Shown here: piece by piece, positions 6,948 to 14,527 of the stretch
Numbering within the stretch: the first letter of the stretch is position 1
How the letters are laid out: each line of letters opens with the position of its first letter
Assembly (NCBI GenBank): GCA_029976075.1
Contig: JARKNW010000160.1
Coordinates: 1-33,783, forward strand
From: Pleomorphomonas sp.
GTDB taxonomy: Bacteria; Pseudomonadota; Alphaproteobacteria; Rhizobiales; Pleomorphomonadaceae
Reading direction: 5' to 3'
Length of the DNA: 33,783 nt
The notes under the pieces: generated by a model
Told to the model about the DNA's origin: nothing
Databases searched by the model: none
The model's input: only the letters and a program-made list of their open reading frames with translations
Position numbers and translations under genes: made by a program

Positions 6948-7886
6948 ATGCTCGTTCTCGACGCCGCCGCCACCGCGTCCGCCCTCGATTATGCGGCCCT
7001 GATCGCCGGCTTGCGCGAGATGTTTGCCGCCGGCGTCACGGCGCCGCTTCGTCACGCGCATGGCCTGCCTCGGCCCGGCGAGCCGGATAGCACGCTCCTG
7101 ATGATGCCCGCCTGGATGGGCGACGGCAGCCATGGTGGTGTCAAGATCGTCAACGTCGTGCCGGGCAACGCCAAGCGCGGCTTGCCGGCGGTTACGGCGA
7201 GCTACCTGCTGTTCGACGAGACGACCGGCGCCCATGTGGCACTGTTCGACGGTGCCGCGTTGACAGGTCGGCGCACAGCGGCAGCCTCGGCGCTTGCAGC
7301 GTCCTGTCTGGCCCGCCCTGATGCCCATACGCTTCTGGTGGTCGGGGCAGGTCACATCGGTTCGGAAATGCCCAGCGCATATCGCGCCGTGCTGCCGATC
7401 GACAAGGTGCTCGTCTGGAACCCGACGCCGGCTCGCGCCGAGCGGCTGGCCGGGCGCCTCAGGGACAAGGGCATCGAGGCGGAGGCGCGGAGCGATCTCG
7501 AGGAGGCAGTCGGAGAGGCGGATGTGGTTTCCTGCGCCACGCTTTCCACCGTGCCGCTGATTCGGGGCGACTGGCTGAAGGCAGGCCAGCATCTCGATCT
7601 CGTTGGCTCCTTTACACCTGAAATGCGCGAAGCCGACGATCAGGCCATGGCGCAGGGGCGCGTGTTCATCGACGGGCCGGCGGCTGCTGTGGAATCGGGC
7701 GATATCAAGGGGCCGATGGCATCGGGCGCGCTGAAGGATATCGCCGGAACGCTCTACGATCTCTGTGGTGGTCGGGTCGAGGGACGCCGCTCAGCGGCCG
7801 ACATAACGGTGTTCAAGTCGGTCGGCCTCGCCGTCGAGGATCTCGCCGCCGCTCGCGTCGCCCTCGCGGCGTGGCGGCAGAACTGA
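6948..7886 (+). CDS. Ornithine cyclodeaminase / mu-crystallin family protein
   Basis: A 312-residue NAD(P)-dependent enzyme of the OCD/mu-crystallin family, which includes ornithine cyclodeaminase, ketimine or delta-1-pyrroline-2-carboxylate reductases and some alanine dehydrogenases. The Rossmann motif is GAGHIG (133-138). Substrate-side residues sit in GVKIVNV (K66) and LTGRRTAAASALA (R109 region). The start ATG 6948 has GGAG 8 nt upstream; the frame is open further upstream but without a better site. The length fits the family. A GSFTPEMREAD segment, common to the reductase members, is present. Which reaction it catalyses cannot be told from sequence alone. Its 3' end overlaps the convergent neighbour by 96 bp. 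Confidence 0.87.
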   Translation: MLVLDAAATASALDYAALIAGLREMFAAGVTAPLRHAHGLPRPGEPDSTLLMMPAWMGDGSHGGVKIVNVVPGNAKRGLPAVTASYLLFDETTGAHVALFDGAALTGRRTAAASALAASCLARPDAHTLLVVGAGHIGSEMPSAYRAVLPIDKVLVWNPTPARAERLAGRLRDKGIEAEARSDLEEAVGEADVVSCATLSTVPLIRGDWLKAGQHLDLVGSFTPEMREADDQAMAQGRVFIDGPAAAVESGDIKGPMASGALKDIAGTLYDLCGGRVEGRRSAADITVFKSVGLAVEDLAAARVALAAWRQN

Positions 7887-8720
7887 CGTTTCGCCGAACA
7901 GTCCGCCTGATGATTTCAAGTCAATGACCGCCTTGACCGGCAGGTGATCCGATGCGCGGCGGGCGACCGGGCTGTCGTGGACGGCGAAATCGCTGACCAG
8001 TCCATCGGGCCAGCCGAAGATGCGATCGAGGGGGAATACCGGCCGGCGCGAGGGAAAGCTCGGCACGGCGTCCATGGTCTGGAAGAACGGAGACAGGCGC
8101 TCCAGCGGTGAGTTGGTTCGGCCGGGCCGCCATTCGTTGAAGTCGCCGCAGAGCAGGGTCGGCATCGGTTCGCGCGCCTCGAGGTGAGAGCGAAGGCGCT
8201 CCATCTGCAGACGCCGGGTGCGGCTCAGCAAGCCGAGATGGGCGGCAACGACGCGCAAGGGGCGGCCGCCGATATCGAACTCGGCCAGCACGGCGCCGCG
8301 CGGCTCGGCATGCGGCAGGTGAAGACGCTCGGCGCGCACCACCGTGCCGCGCCGGTAGAACAGGGCATTGCCATGCCAGCCGTGGCTCATCGGCCGGGCG
8401 GCGATCGGCACCAGCGTCAGGCCGGTTTCCTTTTCGAGCGTGGCGAGGTTGAGCCGGCCCTTGCGGTCGCCCAACCGGCGATCCGCTTCCTGCAAGGCGA
8501 TGATGTCGGCGTCGATCTCGGCGATGACCGAGACCGTACGGGCGGGATCATAGGTGCCGTCGTTGCCGATGCCCTTATGGATATTGTAGCTGGCGACGCG
8601 GATGAGATCGCAGCCGTCGCAGGCCGGTCCTTCGGCGGCGACGTCTGGTCCCCGGCCGATCCGGATGAAGCGGCCGACGCCATCAAGCAAGCGGGAAAGG
8701 CTGGCAAACTGCCCGGGCAT
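7791..8720 (-). CDS. Endonuclease/exonuclease/phosphatase family protein
   Basis: A 309-residue metal-dependent hydrolase of the EEP superfamily (DNase I, sphingomyelinase and phosphatase folds). Motifs in order: SYNIHKGIG (N46), LQEAD (E78), GDFNEW (D193, N195), LDRIF (D232 region) and SDHLPV (D258, H259), so all catalytic elements are present. There is no signal peptide, so it is probably cytoplasmic. The fold should end near residue 266; the remaining 43 or so residues are an extension because the first in-frame stop lies inside the convergent cyclodeaminase-family gene. The start ATG 8720 has GAGG about 9 nt upstream. Relatives are annotated as phosphatases or phospholipase-like enzymes with no firm substrate. 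Confidence 0.83.
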   Translation of the reverse strand: MPGQFASLSRLLDGVGRFIRIGRGPDVAAEGPACDGCDLIRVASYNIHKGIGNDGTYDPARTVSVIAEIDADIIALQEADRRLGDRKGRLNLATLEKETGLTLVPIAARPMSHGWHGNALFYRRGTVVRAERLHLPHAEPRGAVLAEFDIGGRPLRVVAAHLGLLSRTRRLQMERLRSHLEAREPMPTLLCGDFNEWRPGRTNSPLERLSPFFQTMDAVPSFPSRRPVFPLDRIFGWPDGLVSDFAVHDSPVARRASDHLPVKAVIDLKSSGGLFGETSVLPPRREGDASGGEILDGEADRLEHRYVGR

Positions 8721-8924
8721 GGTGTTCGAGCCTCATCATCCGACTTCTGTTCCGCCGGGCGCCGGTCCCGGTACTCATGCGATAACAGCGCAATGGCGGC
8801 GAGAAAAGGGCGACGACGACCATAACTCAGCCGGTCGCCGCGCGGAACCGCCGCTTCGCAAGATGGTTGTCATTCCGTGCGTGCCATCCAGCCGAACGAT
8901 ACCCGTTCGCAACACGAGGTGACC

Positions 8925-9374
8925 ATGAACGGTTCCGCAGCATCGCGTCTTTTCTCGAAGTTTGCGTCCGCCATTTCGGATCTATCCGGCAGGCCCGCCA
9001 CCTTCGCCCTTGCGGTGGCTCTGGTTCTGGTCTGGGCAATCTCGGGGCCGTTCTTCAACTTCTCCGAGACCTGGCAACTGGTGATCAACACCTCGACCAC
9101 CATTGTCACCTTCCTGATGGTGTTCGTTCTTCAGAACTCCCAGAATCGCGACGGCAAGGCCCTGCAGGCGAAGATCGACGAACTGATCCTCACGTCGGAA
9201 GCCCACAACAAGTTTGTCGGGATCGAAAAGCTCGATGAGGAGGAGATCCGCAAAGTCAGCCAGACCCTGACCGAGAAGGCCGAGGCGCTGGACGACATGG
9301 CCGACCGGGCCGGGGCACTCGACGACGTGACCGGGCGAAATGGCGCCTCCGAGGCCAGGACGGATTCCCGTTAG
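8925..9374 (+). CDS. Low-affinity iron permease family membrane protein
   Basis: A 149-residue inner-membrane protein matching the family usually annotated as low-affinity iron permease. It has two membrane segments (about 25-45 and 51-70). The loop after the second carries the conserved pattern NSQNRDGKALQAKIDELI (71-88), followed by a SEAHNKFVGIEKL stretch and an acidic helical tail. The start ATG 8925 is preceded by GAGGTGA; upstream in-frame starts lack this. The iron role comes from a fungal protein and is not established for short bacterial members, so the family name should not be read as a proven function. It is divergent from the EEP gene. Confidence 0.8.
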   Translation: MNGSAASRLFSKFASAISDLSGRPATFALAVALVLVWAISGPFFNFSETWQLVINTSTTIVTFLMVFVLQNSQNRDGKALQAKIDELILTSEAHNKFVGIEKLDEEEIRKVSQTLTEKAEALDDMADRAGALDDVTGRNGASEARTDSR

Positions 9375-9452
9375 CCGGCGTGTCGTCCGCCCGACCTGTC
9401 CCCACCTTGTCAGAATCACTCAACTCTCCCCGAAAAGTCGGTGATCGCGCAA

Positions 9453-9481
9453 TTGACATCGGCGAGGTCGGTACGTATGGT
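9453..9481 (+). promoter_or_regulatory. Promoter of rpmJ
   Basis: TTGACA (9453-9458), 17-nt spacer, TATGGT (9476-9481). The predicted start is about 9488, giving a leader of about 125 nt. A 14-bp palindrome covers the start point. Confidence 0.55.
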
Positions 9482-9483
9482 CC

Positions 9484-9497
9484 GCCCGAATTCGGGC
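9484..9497. repeat. Perfect 14-bp palindrome at the rpmJ start point
   Basis: GCCCGAATTCGGGC is perfectly self-complementary and begins 3 bp after the predicted -10 box. It may be an operator, or it may put a short hairpin at the 5' end of the transcript. Confidence 0.5.
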
Positions 9498-9611
9498 AAG
9501 GGGGGCTTCGGTCCGTCTGGCATCGAGATTGACGACGTCGGGCATTACCCCGTCGGCGGCGCGTCGCAAGGCGCTGACGCCGTAGAGGGCATGTCGGCAA
9601 GGATGGACCAA

Positions 9612-9737
9612 ATGAAGATCAAGAACTCTCTCCGGGCTCTGATGACCCGCGACCGCAATAATCGCATGGTCCGTCGCAAGGGCCGCATCTACATCATCAA
9701 CAAGAAGAATCCGCGCTACAAGGCCCGTCAGGGCTGA
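9612..9737 (+). CDS. rpmJ: 50S ribosomal protein L36, zinc-ligand-free type
   Basis: A 41-residue basic protein, [20 protein letters not shown] then a lysine/arginine-rich end [10 protein letters not shown], which matches L36 of the large ribosomal subunit. It has no cysteine, so it is the C-minus form that lacks the zinc ribbon found in other L36 proteins; this is the usual form in many alphaproteobacteria. The start ATG 9612 has AAGGA about 8 nt upstream. The open frame continues upstream but the family has no N-terminal extension. The gene stands alone, outside the main ribosomal protein operons, with its own promoter. Confidence 0.95.
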   Translation: MKIKNSLRALMTRDRNNRMVRRKGRIYIINKKNPRYKARQG

Positions 9738-9791
9738 GGACCGGCGGGCCGTTGGCCTGCTTGGGCGCCAGGATGCACTCGACGATCGCTG

Positions 9792-9813
9792 CCCGGGGAG
9801 GTACCTTCCCGGG
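9792..9813 (+). promoter_or_regulatory. Near-perfect palindrome over the ribosome-binding region of the TPR gene
   Basis: CCCGGGGAGGT (9792-9802) pairs with ACCTTCCCGGG (9803-9813), with a single G-T pair. The hairpin lies 54 bp after the rpmJ stop and ends 1 nt before the ATG at 9815, and it contains the only GGAGG near that start. It could terminate rpmJ transcription (a TTTTT follows about 10 nt later) or occlude translation of the TPR gene. Confidence 0.55.
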
Positions 9814-9814
9814 T

Positions 9815-10423
9815 ATGCGTGTTTTTGTGCCTTTCGCTTTATCGTTGATCCTCTCCGCCGGTTCGGTTTGTGCCGGCGGCGACTTGCCGCTGCCTGCTTC
9901 CAGTGGGCGCGAGAGATTGGTGACGGTTGTTCCGACCGACAAGGCCGCCGAGCTCGACGGTCTGTTCACCCGCCTTGCCGCCGCCAAGGATCGGGCAGAG
10001 GCCGCCGGCCTGGAGGCGGAGATTCGCCAACGCTGGGCTTCGAGTGGCAGCGCCACGTCCAATCTCCTTTTGACTTGGACCGCGAAATCGGTAGCGGCCG
10101 GCGATGCCGCCGGAGCACTCGACATCCTCGACGAGTTGACCGTTCGACAGCCTGCTCTTGCCGAGGCCTATTATCGTCGCGCCACGCTGCACCTGTTGGC
10201 CGGTCGGCTGTCACCGGCGCTCGGCGATCTGCAGACGGTGCTGCGTATCGAGCCACGCCATTTCCTGGCGATGAAGGAACTGGCCGCCGTGCTCGAGGAT
10301 CTCGAACAGCATGAGCGTGCGCTGGAAGTGCTCAAACGCCTGCAAGCGGTCGATCCGCATTTCGAGGGTCTCGACGAAGCGATCGAGGCGATCGTCGCCG
10401 GCAGTCATGGCCGCGATATCTAG
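9815..10423 (+). CDS. Exported tetratricopeptide-repeat protein
   Basis: A 202-residue protein with a signal peptide (MRVFVPFALSLILSAGSVCA, residues 1-20, cleavage probably near A20). The mature part begins with a charged helical region (about 40-75). Residues about 80-190 form roughly three TPR units, seen in AGDAAGALDILDELTVRQP, AYYRRATLHLLAGRLSPAL and the following EQHERALEVLKRLQAVDP pattern. TPR proteins are scaffolds; no catalytic motif is visible, so the partner is unknown. Cys19 is not in a clear lipobox. Starts at 9752 and 9773 are also in frame, but the signal peptide argues for 9815. It lies between rpmJ and pyk, an arrangement I recall from other Rhizobiales. Confidence 0.8.
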   Translation: MRVFVPFALSLILSAGSVCAGGDLPLPASSGRERLVTVVPTDKAAELDGLFTRLAAAKDRAEAAGLEAEIRQRWASSGSATSNLLLTWTAKSVAAGDAAGALDILDELTVRQPALAEAYYRRATLHLLAGRLSPALGDLQTVLRIEPRHFLAMKELAAVLEDLEQHERALEVLKRLQAVDPHFEGLDEAIEAIVAGSHGRDI

Positions 10424-10457
10424 CAGACAAATGCTTCGGCTCGATCGGGAAATGAGA

Positions 10458-10482
10458 AAAGGGCCGGATCGACCGGCCCTTT
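10458..10482. terminator. Bidirectional terminator between TPR gene and pyk
   Basis: AAAGGGCCGG (10458-10467) and CCGGCCCTTT (10473-10482) form a 10-bp stem with a 5-nt loop, ending in a T-run on one strand and A-run on the other. It serves the convergent TPR and pyk genes. Confidence 0.8.
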
Positions 10483-10508
10483 CAAACTTACCTGTCCGTG
10501 TCTGGTCG

Positions 10509-11945
10509 TCAGATGCCTGACTTGCCGTCGGCGCCGATGGTGGCGATGCGCAGCAGGTTGGTGACGCCAGCCGAGCCGAAGGGGACGCCGGCGGTGATGA
10601 TGATGCGATCGCCCGGCTTGGTGAAGCCTTCCTCCGCCGAGATGCGGCTGGCGCGCTGCACCAGGTCCATCAGCGAGCGCGCGTCGTCGGTCACCACGGA
10701 GTGGATACCCCAGACGAGGGCCAGGCGGCGGGCCATCGAGCGGTTGGGCGACAGAGCCAGGATCGGCGTCGACGGCCGCTCGCGGGCGGCGCGCAGGCCG
10801 GTGGCACCGGAGGCGGTGAAGCAGACGAGGGCGGCGATGCCCAGCGTCTCGGCGATCTGGCGGGCCGAGGCGGAGATGGCGTCGGCCGGCGTCGCATCCG
10901 GCTCGCCGCGCTGGCCGGCGAGGATCGAGTGGAAGTGCTCGGAGCTTTCCACTTCCTCGGCAACGTGGCTCATGGTCTGCACCGCTTCGACCGGATAGGC
11001 GCCGGCCGCCGATTCTGCCGACAGCATGACCGCGTCGGCACCCTCGAACACGGCGTTTGCGATGTCGGACACTTCGGCTCGGGTCGGCACCGGCGACTGG
11101 ATCATCGATTCCAGCATCTGGGTGGCGACGACCACCGGCTTGCCGGCCTTGCGCGTGGTGCGGGTGATGCTTTTCTGCACGCTCGGCACCTGCTCGAGCG
11201 GCAGCTCGACGCCGAGGTCGCCGCGCGCCACCATGATGGCGTCGCTGAGCTCGAGGATTTCATTGAAGCGCTGCACGGCCTGCGGCTTTTCGATCTTGGC
11301 CATGACGCCGCACTTGCCGTCGACGATCTCGTGCACTTCCTGCAGGTCTTCCGGCCGCTGCACGAAGGACAGGGCGATCCAGTCGACGTCGGCATCGAGA
11401 GCGGCGGTCAGGTCGGCGCGGTCCTTCTCGGTGAGGGCACCGGAGGTCAGGATGGTATCGGGCAGGCTGACGCCCTTGCGGTCGGAAATCTTGCCGCCGA
11501 CCTCGACCTCGGCGATCGCCACCTTGCGGTCGTTCTCGACGATGCGCAGCCGGAGGCGGCCGTCGTCGATCAGCAGGCGATGGCCCGGCTCCAGGGCATC
11601 GATGATTTCGGGATGCGGCAGCGTGACGCCGGTGACGTCGCCATCGAACTTCTCGCGATGGAAGGCGAACTTGGCGCCGATCTCCAGGAAGACCGGCCCA
11701 TTGGCGAAGGTGCCGACGCGCAGCTTGGGGCCTTGCAGGTCGGCGAGGATGCCGATGGGGCGGCCGGCCTCGGCTTCGACCTCACGGATGGTCGACACGT
11801 AGTAGCGAAGCTTGTCGTGATTGGTGTGGCTCATGTTGATGCGGAAGCAGTCCGCACCCGCCTGGTGAAGCCGGGCGATCATGTCCTTGTCGGAGGAGGA
11901 GGGGCCCAATGTTGCAAGAATCTTGACCTTGCGGTTTCTTCTCAT
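10509..11945 (-). CDS. pyk: Pyruvate kinase
   Basis: A 478-residue glycolytic enzyme that transfers phosphate from phosphoenolpyruvate to ADP, giving pyruvate and ATP. The N-terminus RRNRKVKILATLGPSS and the FRINMSHTNHD segment hold the substrate and potassium site residues. MAKIEKPQAV carries the catalytic lysine and VARGDLGVELPLEQVP the metal-binding acidic residues. The C-terminal domain (about 350-470) has the SASGATGLRAARERPSTPILA pattern. The length is normal. Its ATG overlaps the stop of the DUF1036 gene by 3 nt (ATGA at 11942-11945), so the two are co-transcribed and probably coupled. The transcript ends at the bidirectional terminator at 10458-10482. Confidence 0.97.
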   Translation of the reverse strand: MRRNRKVKILATLGPSSSDKDMIARLHQAGADCFRINMSHTNHDKLRYYVSTIREVEAEAGRPIGILADLQGPKLRVGTFANGPVFLEIGAKFAFHREKFDGDVTGVTLPHPEIIDALEPGHRLLIDDGRLRLRIVENDRKVAIAEVEVGGKISDRKGVSLPDTILTSGALTEKDRADLTAALDADVDWIALSFVQRPEDLQEVHEIVDGKCGVMAKIEKPQAVQRFNEILELSDAIMVARGDLGVELPLEQVPSVQKSITRTTRKAGKPVVVATQMLESMIQSPVPTRAEVSDIANAVFEGADAVMLSAESAAGAYPVEAVQTMSHVAEEVESSEHFHSILAGQRGEPDATPADAISASARQIAETLGIAALVCFTASGATGLRAARERPSTPILALSPNRSMARRLALVWGIHSVVTDDARSLMDLVQRASRISAEEGFTKPGDRIIITAGVPFGSAGVTNLLRIATIGADGKSGI

Positions 11946-12403
11946 TTCGCCCCGTTTCCTTTTTGGGTCGGCTGGTAGAGGTGTACGGTCCAGCTGCGTT
12001 GTTCGGCGGTGTCGACCTCGAAGAAGCCCGTTCGCTCATAGCCTCGTGCGACACAGTTTTCGACGCCGCCGATGGTAAACATCTTGCGTCTCGTGCACAT
12101 GAACGCCTTGCCGCCCCACTCGCCGCCATGCTGGCTGTCGACGGCGTAGAGGTAGTAATAGCGCGAGGCGAGAGCACCGGTCAGCAGCGTTCCGCATTTC
12201 GATCCGCCGATGTTCCACCAGCCTTCGGAGCGCCAGCCGTCCGCGGCCTTGTAGCCGATCGCCACGGAAATGGTGCCGTCGGTCTTGTTGCAAAGCCGGA
12301 GATCGGCCTTGGCGGGTGTCGCGGCGGCAAGGGCGATAACCGACAACGTCGCGGCAACTAGCGCCGGCCGCGTCTTTCGTACCGGTCCCTTATATGCCGC
12401 CAT
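11942..12403 (-). CDS. DUF1036 exported protein, upstream partner of pyk
   Basis: A 153-residue protein of unknown function. Residues about 1-33 form a signal peptide ending AKA. The mature domain starts DLRLCNKTDG and has GYKAADGWRSEGWWNI, ARYYYLYAVD, GGEWGG and GYERTGFFEVDT, the conserved aromatic-rich core of DUF1036, with paired cysteines (LCNK, SKCGTL, AFMCT, NCVARG) that could form disulfides in the periplasm. An upstream ATG at 12440-12442 is in frame, but the predicted promoter would leave it only about 10 nt of leader, so I prefer ATG 12401-12403. It overlaps pyk; I recall the pair as conserved in Rhizobiales. Why a secreted protein is coupled to a glycolytic enzyme is unexplained. 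Confidence 0.82.
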   Translation of the reverse strand: MAAYKGPVRKTRPALVAATLSVIALAAATPAKADLRLCNKTDGTISVAIGYKAADGWRSEGWWNIGGSKCGTLLTGALASRYYYLYAVDSQHGGEWGGKAFMCTRRKMFTIGGVENCVARGYERTGFFEVDTAEQRSWTVHLYQPTQKGNGAK

Positions 12404-12458
12404 CGGTTGTTCGTCCGCCAACGATCCTTGTCCGGTGCTCATCGGAGAATGCCCCGCC

Positions 12459-12487
12459 TTATCGCGTGACCTACGGCAAAATGTCAA
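12459..12487 (-). promoter_or_regulatory. Promoter of the DUF1036-pyk operon
   Basis: On the minus strand TTGACA (12487-12482), 17-nt spacer, CGATAA (12464-12459). The predicted start is about 12452, giving about 50 nt of leader before the preferred start of DUF1036. Confidence 0.6.
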
Positions 12488-12600
12488 CGTATAATTACGC
12501 AAGCCTCCGCGATGCTCCGCAATGTGCGGCCCCTCTCCAGCATTAACACGCCTGCTCAATGGCTTACGCTCCAGTCTTTGGTCGCGTTCAAGGCTCTCTG

Positions 12601-13494
12601 TCATGACCGCGGCCGGGCGATCCAGATGCCACCGAGGATCATCAAGCCGCCGGCCGCCTGGCTCAAGCCGATTGCCTCTCCGAATATCAGAAAGGCGAAG
12701 AGGGCGGCGGCGATTACTTCCATGAAAATGACCAGCGACGAGAAGGCGGCGGAAAGATAGCCGAGAGCAAAGGCGAGCAGCCCCTGTCCACCGATATGGC
12801 TGACATAGGCGAGCGCGGCGAGCGTCGCCGCGCCGACCAGCGAGGATGGCAGGAGCTTGGGCTCGAATGTGAAGGCGACAAGGCCAAGGCAGAGCGCCGT
12901 CACCGTGGTTGCTCCGAAGGTGACGGTGCCGGTCTTGTGTTCACGGCGGGCGGCTCGAACGGCCAGAAAATAGGTGCCGAAGCCGAAGGAGGTGCCAATG
13001 CCGTAGATGTCGCCGATCAGCTTGGTGGAATCGAGCGTGTAGGATCCGCCGAGCAGCACGGCGCCGCCGAGGATGCAGACGATGACGCCGCCGGCCTCGC
13101 GGCGGCCGACCTTTTCGCCAATGAACAGGCCAGAGAACAGCAGCACCCAGATCGGCGCCATCGACGACAGGAAAGTGGCGTTGGCGATCGACGTGTGAAG
13201 GATGGACAGATGCCAGAAGAAAAGGTCGATTGCGAAGAAGAAGCCGGCGAGCCAGATGGCTCGCGAGCGGAAGGCGGATAGCAGCGCGGTCCTGCCGCCC
13301 TCGCTCGCCGCCCAGATGGCCAGCACCGGCACGGCGAGCGCGACGCGCCAGAAGGCGCTGGCAAACGGGCCGACGTCGGCGATACGGACGAAGATCGGCG
13401 AGACGCCCATGGCGACGGCGCCGAGGCAGAGGGCGAGGAAGGCCACAACCTCACCGGGGCGGGCGGATAGCGGCAGCGATCTGGCAGCAGACAT
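12601..13494 (-). CDS. DMT superfamily (EamA-domain) transporter
   Basis: A 297-residue inner-membrane protein with about ten membrane segments arranged as two EamA repeats (about 15-150 and 160-290). Conserved features are FWRVALAVPVLAIWA in the first repeat, FLSSMAPIWVLLFSGLFIGEKV at the end of that repeat and LVIFMEVIAAALFAFLIFGE in the second, where the glutamate is the usual end-of-repeat residue. Such proteins export amino acids, purines or other small metabolites by proton exchange; the substrate is not predictable here. The start ATG 13494 has a weak AGG 8 nt upstream. The gene is divergent from the amidohydrolase gene at 13621, with 126 bp between them. Confidence 0.87.
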   Translation of the reverse strand: MSAARSLPLSARPGEVVAFLALCLGAVAMGVSPIFVRIADVGPFASAFWRVALAVPVLAIWAASEGGRTALLSAFRSRAIWLAGFFFAIDLFFWHLSILHTSIANATFLSSMAPIWVLLFSGLFIGEKVGRREAGGVIVCILGGAVLLGGSYTLDSTKLIGDIYGIGTSFGFGTYFLAVRAARREHKTGTVTFGATTVTALCLGLVAFTFEPKLLPSSLVGAATLAALAYVSHIGGQGLLAFALGYLSAAFSSLVIFMEVIAAALFAFLIFGEAIGLSQAAGGLMILGGIWIARPRS

Positions 13495-13620
13495 GAAGGG
13501 ACCTGAAGATGACGCTCTCCGGCAGGACCGCGGCAGATGGGCAACGGTCAGTGGCTCGGTGACGCCAGTGGATGGATATCGACTTTATCCGACCGATAGC
13601 AGCATTTAGGATCGTTCGCC

Positions 13621-14418
13621 ATGCAGGACCCGACCGACGACGCTCCTTTCATTTTTCTGCCCGGTAACGAAGCCGGCGGCCTTCTGATCATCGCCGACCA
13701 TGCTTCCAACCGGGTACCTCCGCCTTACGGTGATCTTGGCCTGCCGGCCGGCGAGTTTCAGCGGCATATCGCCTATGACATCGGCACCGAGTGGCTTGTT
13801 CATCGTCTGGCCGCCTACACAGGCGCGCCGGCGCTGCTCACCGGCTTTTCCCGCCTGCTGATCGACGCCAATCGCGGCGAGGATGACCCGACGCTGGTCA
13901 TGCGCCTTTCGGATGGGGCGATCGTGCCGGGCAATGCCGGCGTCGATGCCGTTGAGCGGCAGCGACGCATCGAGCGCTTTCACCGCCCCTATCACCAGGC
14001 GATCACCGGGCTGATCGACCGGATGGTCGACACCGGGGTGGTGCCGGCGATCCTTTCCATCCATTCCTTCACGCCCGCCTGGAAGGGTGTTGCGCGTCCC
14101 TGGGACATGGCGATCCTCTGGGATCGCGACGATCGCATGGTGGTGCCGGCGCTTGCCGCCTTCCGGGCGCGCGGGCTCATGGTGGGCGACAATGAGCCCT
14201 ATGACGGGGCGCTCAGAAACGACACGCTCTATCACCACGGCACGGCGCGTGGCCTCGCCCATCTCCTCATCGAGGTGCGGCAGGACCATATCGCCGACGA
14301 AGCCGGCGCAACCCATTGGGCGAAGACGATTTTCGAGGTCATCGCACCGCTCGCGGCGCGGCCGGCGATGCGTGAGGTCGTCTTTTACGGCTCGCGGACC
14401 GACAGAACGAGCATGTGA
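13621..14418 (+). CDS. N-formylglutamate amidohydrolase family protein (paralogue 1)
   Basis: A 265-residue protein of the N-formylglutamate amidohydrolase (HutG-type) family, relatives of which cleave N-formyl-L-glutamate in histidine breakdown. Candidate metal ligands lie in IADHASNRVP (about 24-33), DANRGEDDPT, SIHSFTP and EVRQD (near residue 220). The start ATG 13621 has AGGA 9 nt upstream. No other hut genes are near, so a role in histidine use is not supported by context. It is followed, 110 bp on, by gapR. A second family member of different sequence lies at 21923 beside cpdR, so the genome has at least two. Confidence 0.87.
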   Translation: MQDPTDDAPFIFLPGNEAGGLLIIADHASNRVPPPYGDLGLPAGEFQRHIAYDIGTEWLVHRLAAYTGAPALLTGFSRLLIDANRGEDDPTLVMRLSDGAIVPGNAGVDAVERQRRIERFHRPYHQAITGLIDRMVDTGVVPAILSIHSFTPAWKGVARPWDMAILWDRDDRMVVPALAAFRARGLMVGDNEPYDGALRNDTLYHHGTARGLAHLLIEVRQDHIADEAGATHWAKTIFEVIAPLAARPAMREVVFYGSRTDRTSM

Positions 14419-14447
14419 ACGGACCTTCGAAAACGGTTGACGGGCCC

Positions 14448-14494
14448 ATGAAGTTCGGACTTCATGCCGCCCTCACGGACGGCAGGGCCGTCCG
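14448..14494 (+). promoter_or_regulatory. Two tandem hairpins in the gapR leader
   Basis: Hairpin one: ATGAAGT (14448-14454) and ACTTCAT (14459-14465) with loop TCGG. Hairpin two: CGGACGGC (14476-14483) and GCCGTCCG (14487-14494) with loop AGG. Both are perfect. Neither has a T-run, so they look like leader or processing structures rather than a terminator. They end 33 nt before the gapR start. Confidence 0.55.
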
Positions 14495-14527
14495 AAACAT
14501 GTACAAGATCGGCAGGACAGATATCCC

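Noticed and set aside
10701..11978. A 425-residue open frame antisense to pyk
   Set aside because: Shadow of pyk; the translation is rich in Gly, His and Asp without any recognisable domain.
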